In this document: positions 54,502-63,025 of the stretch, piece after piece | Numbering within the stretch: position 1 is the first letter of the stretch | Layout: each line of letters begins with the position of its first letter | Assembly (NCBI GenBank): GCA_023657465.1 | Contig: JAGTJX010000001.1 | Location: forward strand, 297,090 to 361,089 | DNA from: Lysobacteraceae bacterium | GTDB lineage: Bacteria; Bdellovibrionota; UBA1018; JAGTJX01 | Length of the DNA stretch: 64,000 nt | Direction: 5' to 3' | Program-made: the position numbers and the translations under genes | The notes under the pieces: model-generated | Databases searched by the model: none | Told to the model about the DNA's origin: nothing | The model's input: the letters and a program-made list of their open reading frames with translations, nothing else

Positions 54502-54893
54502 CTGGCTGGGCAGAAAAAAACTCATTTAAGTATTATTTGGTGCCTAGCACCTGCTGCTCATCTGAGTGGATTCAGGCAGCAAGCTGTAGATATGATTTGG
54601 AGAGATTTGGTTGTGTTGAGGTTCTTTCTCCTGAGGAGGCAGAACTTCTCATTATTCAGGGTTTTGTAAACGAAGCCATGGCAGGAGAACTGAAAGAAAC
54701 CTACTCAAAAATGCCTCACCCCAAAAAAGTACTCGCATTAGGTGCATGCGCATCTCAAGGCGGCTCCTTTTTTGAAAAAGGAGTTTCAGCTCACGAGCTA
54801 TTTCCCGTAGATGTTTGGGCAGCGGGCTGCCCTCCTAGACCCGAAGCGATCATGAATGCAATATTGGTTTTGCAAAAAGGATCACATAAATGA
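54483..54893 (+). CDS. nuoB: NuoB-like iron-sulfur subunit (B')
   Basis: A 136-aa homologue of the complex I subunit holding cluster N2. Starts with GTG at 54483, overlapping A' by 19 bp. All four N2 ligands are present: tandem Cys24-Cys25 in STCCSSEW, Cys89 in LGACASQGG and Cys116 in AAGCPPRPEA. The stretch YDLERFGCVEVLSPEEAELL parallels [20 protein letters not shown] of the canonical NuoB at 63026. It is shorter at both ends than canonical NuoB. It is a true paralogue with a retained cofactor site. Confidence 0.85.
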   Translation: MEATGITGWAEKNSFKYYLVPSTCCSSEWIQAASCRYDLERFGCVEVLSPEEAELLIIQGFVNEAMAGELKETYSKMPHPKKVLALGACASQGGSFFEKGVSAHELFPVDVWAAGCPPRPEAIMNAILVLQKGSHK

Positions 54894-55972
54894 AGGTAGG
54901 TCCTATCGACCCAAGACTTCCGGGTGTTTTTTCTGTAGAGCTTGACCTAGAGGGCGACTGGATAAAGAGCGCAAAAACAAATTTTGGTTTTACTGTAAAA
55001 GGTATTGAACAAACCCTTCTTAATAAGCCAAGAAAAATAGCACCTTTTTTTTCAGGTAAGATGGACTCAGAGGCGGCATTTTTTTATGAGCTCGCACTCT
55101 CGCGTGGAATTGAAAGTGTTTCTAATTTTGAACCGAACGTTCGAACGCAAACGGCGAGACTTATTTTTTGTGAGCTTTCTAGAGTTTCTGCACACCTAAA
55201 AACAATTGCGCTTATTTCTAAAGAGGTAGAGATCAACCCGGCCTTTCATTATCTTATGAGAGAAAGAGAAAAGATTTTAGATCTTTTTGAGCTCGCAACT
55301 GGATCTAGGCATAGCTTAAATATTTGTAGGCCAGGAGGCTTTTCGGATGAAATATCAGAAGGCTTTATTGAAAGAGTAAGGGATCTATCTCGAGATATTA
55401 AGTCTCACCTACTTGAAACTCACGCACTTCTCTCGGAAAACCTTAGCTTCAAAAAAAGAACACAAGGTAAAGGCGTGGTTTCTAAGGAAACCATTCTTAA
55501 AAAGGACTTAGATGGTGTGCTGGCGAGATCTGTTGGCATCTCTCGTGACTTAAGAATTTCAGATGAAATTTATATTAAAAACGGCTGGAACCCGTCTGTT
55601 TGTCCAGACGCAATTAGTAACAAAAGAAGCGATATTTATAGTCGTTTTTTTGTTTGGATGGCTGAAATAGAAGAGAGCATTTTGTTTCTTGAAAAAGTCT
55701 GCTTTTCGATCCCATTAGACCAACCCGTTACACAAGAAATTAAAAAAAATGTTTCTGGTCAGAAAAGTGTTCAAATAGAAACACAAAGAGGAGAACTTAC
55801 TCTGGATGTTTCGGTGCCTGAGGAGATGGAGTTTGGATATGAGACGTCTTGGAAAACTCCATCAAAAAAAATCATTCAATGTGTGAACGAAGCCCTGTTT
55901 GGAGCAAGAACAGAAGATGTTTATTTGATTCTACTTAGTTTAAATTTCAGTGTTTCTGAGGTGGACGCATGA
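54890..55972 (+). CDS. nuoD: NuoD-like 49-kDa subunit, quinone-site motif lost (D')
   Basis: A 360-aa divergent NuoD relative. The start GPIDPRLPGVFSVELDLEGD aligns with the family [20 protein letters not shown] but lacks both His of HPSTHG. GFTVKGIEQTLLNKP replaces GFLHRGIEKLAE-type sequence. The C-terminal GELTLDVSVPEEMEFGYETS and TEDVYLILLSLNFSVSEVDA follow the family ending without the conserved DIVxGExDR. There is no NuoC gene or domain. It overlaps both neighbours by ATGA. It probably docks B' and H without the usual quinone chemistry. Confidence 0.72.
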   Translation: MKVGPIDPRLPGVFSVELDLEGDWIKSAKTNFGFTVKGIEQTLLNKPRKIAPFFSGKMDSEAAFFYELALSRGIESVSNFEPNVRTQTARLIFCELSRVSAHLKTIALISKEVEINPAFHYLMREREKILDLFELATGSRHSLNICRPGGFSDEISEGFIERVRDLSRDIKSHLLETHALLSENLSFKKRTQGKGVVSKETILKKDLDGVLARSVGISRDLRISDEIYIKNGWNPSVCPDAISNKRSDIYSRFFVWMAEIEESILFLEKVCFSIPLDQPVTQEIKKNVSGQKSVQIETQRGELTLDVSVPEEMEFGYETSWKTPSKKIIQCVNEALFGARTEDVYLILLSLNFSVSEVDA

Positions 55973-56934
55973 TTGAGTTAAGACTTGTTGAATTCTTTCT
56001 TATTTTCCCGTTGTTTGTTCTCATTACGAAGTTTGCTGAAAGGAAATGGTTTGCAGACGCACAGACACGCGTGGGACCTAATTTGATTGGAGCAAGAGGC
56101 CTCCCTCAACCTGCAGCAGATTTTTTTAATTTATTGTTAAAAAGAGGTTATTCACTCGGCAGTAACAGATCAGTTTTTCTCATGATCTTTATTTGTGCTT
56201 GGTCGGGTTCACTTTTATTTCTTTCACCAACAACAGCAAATATGGCAGTAGGCGAAGGGTCATACTCATTATTTGGAATTATTTGTTTAATCCTTTTTCA
56301 GCTCATTTTGCAGATCATGTTAAGTTGGAGTACATCCCAAGAACGAGAATACCTAAGGATTACTAAGAGCCAAACGCTTTTCTTGCCCGCAGCGTTAGTT
56401 CTGCTGCTTGTAGTTATTTTTATGGGAGTGAAGGCAGGATCTTTTAACTGGGCTGGTGTGATTAGAGCGCAAGAAGGAACACCTCTTAACTGGGGTATTT
56501 TTTACTTATTTCCAATTGGACTCATTGAAATGATTCTTTTTTCAATCGGAGGAATGATTTTATTTAGAGTTTCCCCGCTTTTTGATTTTCCAATTTCAGA
56601 TGTTTTTGGTGGAGTAGACTCAGTTTTACTAGGCGTAATACAGAACCTCTATTTTTATTTATTTTCAGTTTTTATGGTGGGTCTTTTTTTTGGAGGATGG
56701 AACCTGCCTTTTGGATTCAGGCAGTCTGGGATACCTGGTGTTTTTTTGAGTTTAATAGAACTTGCTTGGGTACTGTTTAAATCAGCATTTGTTTCAGTTT
56801 CAATTAAGATCATTCTTGAGCCAATTGCAAAAATGGATGCGGATCAATCTCTATCATTGCTCTGGAGATATGCGGCTCCTGCGGCAACAATAGGACTTAT
56901 TATTGTGGGGGTTTATCAATGGATCATTCTATAG
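55969..56934 (+). CDS. nuoH: NuoH-like membrane subunit (divergent)
   Basis: A 321-aa protein with about eight membrane segments. The NuoH start ERKWFADAQTRVGPNLIGAR then GLPQPAADFFNLLLKRG is well kept. The loop around SNSKYALLGALRA reads STSQEREYLRITKSQ, and AETNRxPFDLPEGESELVAGY is reduced to RVSPLFDFPISDVFGGVDS. So several acidic residues of the quinone-entry and E-channel loops are gone. It overlaps NuoI by 16 bp. Confidence 0.85.
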   Translation: MIELRLVEFFLIFPLFVLITKFAERKWFADAQTRVGPNLIGARGLPQPAADFFNLLLKRGYSLGSNRSVFLMIFICAWSGSLLFLSPTTANMAVGEGSYSLFGIICLILFQLILQIMLSWSTSQEREYLRITKSQTLFLPAALVLLLVVIFMGVKAGSFNWAGVIRAQEGTPLNWGIFYLFPIGLIEMILFSIGGMILFRVSPLFDFPISDVFGGVDSVLLGVIQNLYFYLFSVFMVGLFFGGWNLPFGFRQSGIPGVFLSLIELAWVLFKSAFVSVSIKIILEPIAKMDADQSLSLLWRYAAPAATIGLIIVGVYQWIIL

Positions 56935-57452
56935 ACCAGTCCTGGCGTAAAAATATTGTTAGAGCAAGAAACGAGTTTTTTGCACTTGTCACATCGTTCT
57001 TCAGATCGACAGGCGTAATTTTCCCTTATTTTTTTGGAATTGGAACACATAGAAAAGTTATTACGGAAGAATATCCAGACCCCGTTTCATCTCGTACTGA
57101 GTCAGATTTGCCCGCCAAAACAAGGGGACAGCTTTCAAACGAAATGAATCTTTGCACTGGGTGTGGAGTTTGTGTAGAAGTCTGCCCAGCACAATGTATT
57201 GAGATGGAAGCAGAGAAAAGCCCTGACCCCGATAAAAAATGGGTTTCAAAGTTTAATATCGATCACTCAAAGTGCTTGTTCTGCGGACTTTGTGTTTCTG
57301 TCTGTGAGCCAAATTCGATTACACATACAAAGGTTTTCTCTCCATCTTCAACTCAGCTACCACAATTCATTAAAAAGTATGGCAAAGGCGATATTTCTCC
57401 AGACCAAAAAGAAAAGTGGAGAAGAATGAAGGAGCAGGAAAGAACATGGTAG
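56919..57452 (+). CDS. nuoI: NuoI-like 2[4Fe-4S] subunit
   Basis: A 177-aa ferredoxin-like subunit with two complete clusters: CTGCGVCVEVCPAQCIEM and CLFCGLCVSVCEPNSIT (Pro after the last Cys is replaced by Glu in the second). The N-terminal amphipathic helix SWRKNIVRARNEFFALVTSF matches NuoI. It would carry electrons to N2 in B'. The C-terminal 35 residues are charged and unlike the usual short tail. It keeps the strongest similarity of the whole cluster. Confidence 0.9.
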   Translation: MDHSIDQSWRKNIVRARNEFFALVTSFFRSTGVIFPYFFGIGTHRKVITEEYPDPVSSRTESDLPAKTRGQLSNEMNLCTGCGVCVEVCPAQCIEMEAEKSPDPDKKWVSKFNIDHSKCLFCGLCVSVCEPNSITHTKVFSPSSTQLPQFIKKYGKGDISPDQKEKWRRMKEQERTW

Positions 57453-57919
57453 ATATACCCACGCTATTTGCAGCCGTACTCTGTTTATTTCTTTTATTTT
57501 CTCACACCACAAAAAAAATTATTTTTTTTACATGGTTAGTCAGTCTATTTATCGCCGTTAAGCATCTTTGTTTTGGCTCAGATTTTATTGGTTTGGGAGT
57601 TATTTTTGAAAGCTCACTTTTTGCGTACGTTTTGTTTCTAGTTACCGAGGGGGAACCGGCAAGGGTGAATAAAAAACAAATTATAAAAATAGTTTTTTCA
57701 GTTTTAACAACAATCGGTCTAGCAGGCACACTCATTTGGATTATTTATGAGAAGACTCATGAATTGTTTGCTAGCGCGAGTGTAGAAAACACAAGCTTGT
57801 CAGAGCTTTCTCAAAGGATTCTCGGAGGACATTTTTTGGCTGTTGAGGGGCTCCTTTTAATCGCCTTTTTAATATTAGTTGGGTTAGGTCTTAACTTGAG
57901 AAAAGAGAGTAAATCATGA
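57446..57919 (+). CDS. nuoJ: NuoJ-like membrane subunit (divergent)
   Basis: A 157-aa protein from ATG 57446, with AGGAAAG 5 nt upstream and the nuoI stop inside the first codons; the frame opens at 57416. Five membrane segments (about 5-20, 26-40, 48-66, 76-102, 125-148) fit NuoJ. The region SDFIGLGVIFESSLFAYVLF sits where NuoJ has ADFLALVQILVYVGAVMVLF, and the conserved Tyr-Gly pi-bulge segment is lost. Called by order and topology. Confidence 0.65.
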   Translation: MVDIPTLFAAVLCLFLLFSHTTKKIIFFTWLVSLFIAVKHLCFGSDFIGLGVIFESSLFAYVLFLVTEGEPARVNKKQIIKIVFSVLTTIGLAGTLIWIIYEKTHELFASASVENTSLSELSQRILGGHFLAVEGLLLIAFLILVGLGLNLRKESKS

Positions 57920-58164
57920 GTTGGGAGCCGTTGATTCTCTATTCAATTGGATTTGGTTTTTTAATGGGAAAAAGAAACATCATTGGAGTTCTTTGTGGTC
58001 TCCAAATTTGTGCCATGAGTATGATTAGCTTTTGTACAACGGGTGGTCCAGAGGCGACTGCGATATGCTTGATCATTCTCATTTGTTCGGGACTCAGTGG
58101 TGTTGTTGGAATTTCAGCACTCTCCCGAAGAGAGTTGCAAGGAAGTATGAGTAATGAAGAATAA
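57916..58164 (+). CDS. nuoK: NuoK-like membrane subunit without the two key glutamates
   Basis: An 82-aa protein with three membrane segments, in the NuoK slot. GKRNIIGVLCGLQICAMSMI aligns with the NuoK motif RRNLILLLLGLELMLNAVNL, placing Gln30 where the essential TM2 Glu (E36 in E. coli) lies. The TM3 Glu (E72) position falls in CSGLSGVVGI, with Ser61 and no acid. The usual length is about 100 aa. It overlaps nuoJ (ATGA) and the NuoL-like gene (11 bp). Confidence 0.75.
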   Translation: MSWEPLILYSIGFGFLMGKRNIIGVLCGLQICAMSMISFCTTGGPEATAICLIILICSGLSGVVGISALSRRELQGSMSNEE

Positions 58165-59743
58165 AGAAACTCTTTTATTGAGCATTTTTTTTGGAGCGAT
58201 TTGGGTTTTAGCTGCGGGTTTCTTTTGGTGGAGAATGGCGTTTGATGGGGCCAGCCCTCTGCTAATCACAGACACTGGGCTATTTGGCATCCAAGAACTC
58301 AAAGTGGACTTGGTTGCCATGGGTGTCGTTTTACTTTCTGGCGTTGTTTTTCTTAGAACATCAATGATCCAAGACGTCTCTCCAAGGATTCTAGTTTCTC
58401 TCGTCTTGTCTGCAGTAGGACTACTATTTTGTTCAACTGCAAATCAGTTTTGGTATTTTTCGATAGGACTTTTATTCTTTATTCTCTCTCAGGCAGTTAG
58501 CTCACAGCAGTCAAAAAACAGAAACTCGTTTAGCCTTGTTTTCATCTCAGTTCTTGGTACGGGACTAGAGCCATACTATAGCTCAGCTCCACAGTGGTTT
58601 TTGGGAATCTTCTTTTCATTTTTTATTATTGTAGCGTTTAAATTTTTTCCTAATACGATTAAAATAGATAATGATCTCATAGACTTTAAATCAGTAAGAG
58701 CTTGGCTGCTGCATGAAGTTCCGGCGATGGGTGCAGCAATTTTTTTCATTAAGAAGGCACCTCTTTTTTTGCAAGAGCAAGATGCGCTTACACTTAAAAT
58801 TCTTTTGTCGTTTTTATCTATTGTAACTTTGATTCGGTCGTATGCTCTTAAAGGCAGCGTGCAGAGATCTCAGTTTTTCTTGGCTACCCTAGGTCTTCTA
58901 GTTGTCTATGGCTTGGGAGCACGTCTATCAACAGAGTGGATGCCTTCAGCTATAGTTGCTTTTGTTGCATTGTTTGTAGCTACTCAGTCAGGATTTGGAT
59001 CTTATTTGTCTGCTCGATGGGCAAGCTTGTCTCTCTTTTTGATTCTATGTTCACCATTTTCTGTTTTTGGTCATGGAATCATTGCGTCAACAGCAAGTGA
59101 AGAGTTTATAATGAATATTTGGATTTGTGTTCTTCCTCTCGTTTTCTTTGGATTGGGATTGGGTGGTTTATTTGCTTTGAATCTATTGAGCCCTGAAGAG
59201 GGAAATACTAAAGCGACAGGCCTAGTTTCAGGTTTTTTTCTTTTTTTACTTTCAATTCAGTTTTTATGGAAAGGGGTTTGGATTAGCGAAGCAGATATTA
59301 CAGCAATTTCAGAGGCAGGAGCCTGGGCACCGATTTCAATTATTTTCATACTCAGCGTAACCACGCTCACGACTCACCGAGCTATTGAGAGAATTTTTTC
59401 TGAATTTAGTCAAAAGCTTGGATTTCAAGATCAGGTTTGGCTTTCTGGAGTCGGGATCCTTTCAGATAAGACTCTGTCTATTGTGACTGAGTTCGAAAAA
59501 AGGGTTTTTCAAACAGGACTAGGCAAAATACTGAAAACAAGTCTCGACGTTACTTCACGCGGAGTGGTGATGGGAGAAGAGTTATTGTTTCTAAAGACCG
59601 CGAACTTGACGAAACGAACTGTTCTGAGAGCCACTCATTGGATCAAGAGCAGTCAAACCACAGATGCGCAATATTATTTAATATTTGGCATTGGAACCGT
59701 AGTGTTGGTTCTGTTACATTTTTTATTAAATGCATCTCTCTAA
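58154..59743 (+). CDS. Highly divergent NuoL-like membrane protein
   Basis: A 529-aa protein with about eleven hydrophobic segments and a C-terminal amphipathic stretch and last membrane helix (TDAQYYLIFGIGTVVLVLLH) like the NuoL lateral helix end. Order between K and M and the segment KVDLVAMGVVLLSGVVFLR support NuoL. None of the NuoL core motifs ([32 protein letters not shown]) can be found. It is either a very degenerate NuoL or a different protein in its slot. Confidence 0.6.
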   Translation: MKNKETLLLSIFFGAIWVLAAGFFWWRMAFDGASPLLITDTGLFGIQELKVDLVAMGVVLLSGVVFLRTSMIQDVSPRILVSLVLSAVGLLFCSTANQFWYFSIGLLFFILSQAVSSQQSKNRNSFSLVFISVLGTGLEPYYSSAPQWFLGIFFSFFIIVAFKFFPNTIKIDNDLIDFKSVRAWLLHEVPAMGAAIFFIKKAPLFLQEQDALTLKILLSFLSIVTLIRSYALKGSVQRSQFFLATLGLLVVYGLGARLSTEWMPSAIVAFVALFVATQSGFGSYLSARWASLSLFLILCSPFSVFGHGIIASTASEEFIMNIWICVLPLVFFGLGLGGLFALNLLSPEEGNTKATGLVSGFFLFLLSIQFLWKGVWISEADITAISEAGAWAPISIIFILSVTTLTTHRAIERIFSEFSQKLGFQDQVWLSGVGILSDKTLSIVTEFEKRVFQTGLGKILKTSLDVTSRGVVMGEELLFLKTANLTKRTVLRATHWIKSSQTTDAQYYLIFGIGTVVLVLLHFLLNASL

Positions 59744-61178
59744 TCTACTCATTTTAATGATTGTGTCGCCGCTCCTAGGAGCTGTTTCACAAGCTTTTAA
59801 ACCCAATCGAATATTTTCGTTTTTAGCCTCATCAATACCTACAGCGATTTTATTTTTTGTTTTTTTTCAAGCAGATTGGACAACTGGTAAAGATCTTTTC
59901 TTTTTTAGAACCGAGTGGATTCCCCATTATCAAGCAGAGTTATTCTTAAGAATAAATGGAATTAACTTCTTAGCACTACTAACGGTTTGCTTGGTTTCAA
60001 ATGTATTGCTCGCTTCGTTTTGGAAGAAGAAAGAGTATGAGCCCGCTCTCAGTAGCATGGTGCTCCTAACCCAGGCATTTTCAATTATTTCGCTTTTATC
60101 AGGCGATCTTTTTGTACAGGCTGTATTCTGGGGTGCCACGGCGATTCCCATTTATTTTTTATCAGCTTTGTTTGGATCAAAGTCTGGACGCTCAGGATTT
60201 CATTTTTTAATTCACTCAATGTTAGGTGTATTCTTGTTCTTCATTGGAGTTCTGCTCGTTTATTATTTTTCACAACCACACTCGTTTGATATGGCTGCAA
60301 TAAAAGCAGGACTATTTCAACAATCTACTGATAGTTTTTTGGGTATAGCCGTTCCTGAGTGGGCATTTCTTTTTATCTGTTTTGGGGTTTTTCTTAGACT
60401 GCCCCTTTTTCCTTTTACTGGATGGATGACGGCTCTCACTGAAGAGCTATCAGTTGAAATGCTCGTTACTCATGTTGGAATTTTTCTTACATCTACAGTA
60501 GTTATTTTTTCACAAATCATTATATCTGTTTTTGGTAAGCAACTTACCAACTTCTCATTGGTGTTTTTAGTTATTGGCTTTTTAAATGCATTTATTGGGG
60601 TCTTGCTTCTTGTTTCAGGGAAAAGCTTCCCTCGGATTATTTCTGCTGTTGGTATGTTATTTTTTGGAATCGCAATCATCGCTCTTGGCAGCAACAACAC
60701 GTTTTCTGTTTTAAGTATTGTTTTATCAGGGCTGTCTGTAGGAATGAGTGTTGCAGGACTTGCTTGGATCTATTCTTGTTTGGAAGCCAGAGAGTATCTC
60801 TGGGATCGAACGGGCTGGAAGTCCACAGGTTTGTTTTTTTCTTTACAGTCGATCATTTTCTCAAACATTGCTTTTGTACCAGCTACGAGTGGATTCATAC
60901 CTTTAGCGCTTGTTCTGAGCGGTGTTTTTAAGAAAGACCCAGTAGTTGCGACTATCTGCGTGATTATAGGAATGCTTTTGGCTTATGCAGTTTTTAGGAT
61001 TCATGACGAAAAAATATCTGGATCAAGTGGAGAAAAAATTAAGCTGGATGCAAGGGAGAAGTCCATTGGGATCTTGATTGTTTTTTTGATTGTACTTCTT
61101 GGTGTTTGGCCAAAAGAACTCATTAAAGTTTCTCAACCAGCAGTTGTAGAGCTGCTTAAGGTAGTGCAGCAGCCGTGA
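59730..61178 (+). CDS. nuoM: NuoM-like antiporter-type subunit, pump residues changed
   Basis: A 482-aa protein with about fourteen membrane segments. FVQAVFWGATAIPIYFLSAL parallels the NuoM motif FFFFWEMMLVPMYFLIA but has Gly135 for the essential TM5 Glu. LRLPLFPFTGWMTALTEE parallels VKMPMVPLHGWLPDAH with Arg223 for the TM7 Lys. The TM8 Lys is replaced in VGIFLTSTVV, and LKRLIAYSS is not kept. Homology is clear, and proton transport by the normal path is doubtful. Confidence 0.8.
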   Translation: MHLSNLLILMIVSPLLGAVSQAFKPNRIFSFLASSIPTAILFFVFFQADWTTGKDLFFFRTEWIPHYQAELFLRINGINFLALLTVCLVSNVLLASFWKKKEYEPALSSMVLLTQAFSIISLLSGDLFVQAVFWGATAIPIYFLSALFGSKSGRSGFHFLIHSMLGVFLFFIGVLLVYYFSQPHSFDMAAIKAGLFQQSTDSFLGIAVPEWAFLFICFGVFLRLPLFPFTGWMTALTEELSVEMLVTHVGIFLTSTVVIFSQIIISVFGKQLTNFSLVFLVIGFLNAFIGVLLLVSGKSFPRIISAVGMLFFGIAIIALGSNNTFSVLSIVLSGLSVGMSVAGLAWIYSCLEAREYLWDRTGWKSTGLFFSLQSIIFSNIAFVPATSGFIPLALVLSGVFKKDPVVATICVIIGMLLAYAVFRIHDEKISGSSGEKIKLDAREKSIGILIVFLIVLLGVWPKELIKVSQPAVVELLKVVQQP

Positions 61179-62626
61179 ACGGGATGGCGCTTCTTCCTGA
61201 GCTTATGCTGCTCCTCACTCTCGTCGGGCTGCTCGTAGGTGAAACTATTTACAGTGGAGAGTCCAGGCGTCTTCTCACTTCAATCGCACTCATTGGCCAA
61301 CTAGCGGCACTGGTACAGGTACTCCTAGTTTATCAAAGCGGAGCACAGCTTATCTTAGAGAAAACAGCAGCAATTGATGGAATTGCAATTTTCTTCAAAT
61401 TCTTTTTTATTTTATTTGGAGTTATTTCTTCAGCTATTTCTGTTTTCTCAATAGAAATTAAAGACGGAATTAAGGCAGAGTTTCATATTTTCCAACTAGG
61501 CGCATTATTGTTTCTTTGTTTGTTAGCTTCAGCAGTTAATTTGATGTTGATATCGGTGTGTTTGCTAGCTCTAAACATCACTTGTTACTTTCTGTCTTCG
61601 TTTTCTATTAGAGACAAGTCTCGAACTAGTGCGGGTGAGAAAATCTATCTTTTTACAAGTGCCTCATTTTTTCTTTTCTTAATTCCAGTTGTTGTTCTGT
61701 TTGGCTTCACACATTCGTTGTCACTCTTTGAAATAAGAGAAGCGCTAGTGGCGCAGCCCCTTTCTCCAGTTGCCGCGGCAACACTCACCGGGTTTTTATT
61801 CTCTTCGCTCTTGATTCAATGTGGTGTTTTTCCGTTTCATTTTTGGTTTGTCGATGCACTAGAGGGGACTCCAACACCAACAGAGTTTTTTATGATTACA
61901 GCCATTCGTGGAGCGGGTTTTATTATATTACTTAGAATCTTGGGAGAGTGGATGTCTATTCCTTCTGCCCCCTTTGGTAATTTTTGGAAAGAAATACTTG
62001 TTGTTGGCGCTCTTGCGTCAATAGGAGTTGGTGCAGTCTCGGCAAATTTCCAAAGTAGACTGAAGCGACTGCTCGCCTACTTGGTTGTCGCTGAAACAGG
62101 ATATTGGATTTTGGCGCTTACTGAGCTTGATACAGGAAGTGTAGCGGCGGCGCTTTTTGGGTACATGTGTGACGCATTGTCGCTTTGTGGCGCATATCTG
62201 ATGTTTTCCGAAAATGTGGATAGAACAGGAAATGACTTGATTAATCAATTTGGTGGATTAGCAAAATCTTCTTGGGTTGAATATGCGTGTACAGCGGTTT
62301 TTCTCCTCTCATTCGTAGGAGTGCCCCCACTTCCAGGGTTTTATGGAAAGTGGCTTGTTATTGGAACTATGTTTAGAAATGGTAACTATGCTCTTGGAAT
62401 CGCCGTGTCATTATTTATTTTATTCCAACTTGGAGCAGTAATTAAGTACCTTCATTCCATGATTCATAATGACGGTGCGTCAGAGATTAAAGAGCCGAAA
62501 ACAGCTCTCGCTTTTAGAAGGCGCGCACTTTCTGTCGCACTCGTTTTGCCCCTTCTTTTCTCGGCAGTATATTTGGAAAAGATATTGGTATGGAGTGAGA
62601 CAGCGATTCAGTTCATTTTGTGGTAG
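61175..62626 (+). CDS. nuoN: NuoN-like antiporter-type subunit
   Basis: A 483-aa protein, about fourteen membrane segments, GTG start at 61175 (GTGA overlap). Retained: RLKRLLAYLVVAETGY, FVGVPPLPGFYGKWLVIG and GVFPFHFWFVDALEGTPTPT. Changed: the TM5 Glu motif GLEL is VCLLALN, and the TM7 Lys is Gln in LIQCGVFPFHFW. It is the best preserved of the three antiporter-like subunits and closes the ten-gene cluster, 32 bp before canonical nuoA. Confidence 0.85.
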   Translation: MNGMALLPELMLLLTLVGLLVGETIYSGESRRLLTSIALIGQLAALVQVLLVYQSGAQLILEKTAAIDGIAIFFKFFFILFGVISSAISVFSIEIKDGIKAEFHIFQLGALLFLCLLASAVNLMLISVCLLALNITCYFLSSFSIRDKSRTSAGEKIYLFTSASFFLFLIPVVVLFGFTHSLSLFEIREALVAQPLSPVAAATLTGFLFSSLLIQCGVFPFHFWFVDALEGTPTPTEFFMITAIRGAGFIILLRILGEWMSIPSAPFGNFWKEILVVGALASIGVGAVSANFQSRLKRLLAYLVVAETGYWILALTELDTGSVAAALFGYMCDALSLCGAYLMFSENVDRTGNDLINQFGGLAKSSWVEYACTAVFLLSFVGVPPLPGFYGKWLVIGTMFRNGNYALGIAVSLFILFQLGAVIKYLHSMIHNDGASEIKEPKTALAFRRRALSVALVLPLLFSAVYLEKILVWSETAIQFILW

Positions 62627-62633
62627 CTCCCAC

Positions 62634-62658
62634 CCTCTATAGACATTATAAATAGAGG
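62634..62658 (+). promoter_or_regulatory. Inverted repeat over the ribosome site of nuoA
   Basis: CCTCTAT (62634-62640) and ATAGAGG (62652-62658) form a 7-bp stem with an 11-nt loop. The 3' arm contains AGAGG, the only Shine-Dalgarno candidate, directly against the nuoA ATG. It could lower nuoA translation unless ribosomes arriving from the NuoN-like gene open it. Confidence 0.4.
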
Positions 62659-63018
62659 ATGGATTACATTCCTGTCTTGTTCATGATGACGGCTGGTGCA
62701 GTGGTGTCTGGTGCAGTGATGGTCTTGACCCATGTTTTAGGACCGAAGCTCCCGTCTCGAATGAAAAACGAACCGTTCGAGTGCGGCGTTCCTCCTGTGG
62801 GAGATTCAAAAAGAAGAATCTCTGTTCGTTTTTATTTAGTCGCGATTTTATTTTTACTTTTTGATGTTGAGGGAATTTTTTTTATTCCTTGGGCAGTCGT
62901 TTTTAAAAAGTTTTTGGCTATTAATTTTTTCATTTTATTTGAGATGGGTTTTTTTCTTGTCATTCTATTGGTGGGATTGTTTTACGTAATAAAAAAAGGG
63001 GCGCTGGAATGGGACTAG
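62659..63018 (+). CDS. nuoA: NADH-quinone oxidoreductase subunit A
   Basis: A 119-aa canonical NuoA with three membrane segments. The loop [20 protein letters not shown] with the conserved Cys, [20 protein letters not shown] with the DVE acids, and the tail IKKGALEWD are all present, unlike the A' gene at 54142. It opens a second, standard nuo operon. Confidence 0.96.
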   Translation: MDYIPVLFMMTAGAVVSGAVMVLTHVLGPKLPSRMKNEPFECGVPPVGDSKRRISVRFYLVAILFLLFDVEGIFFIPWAVVFKKFLAINFFILFEMGFFLVILLVGLFYVIKKGALEWD

Positions 63019-63025
63019 CAATTCT

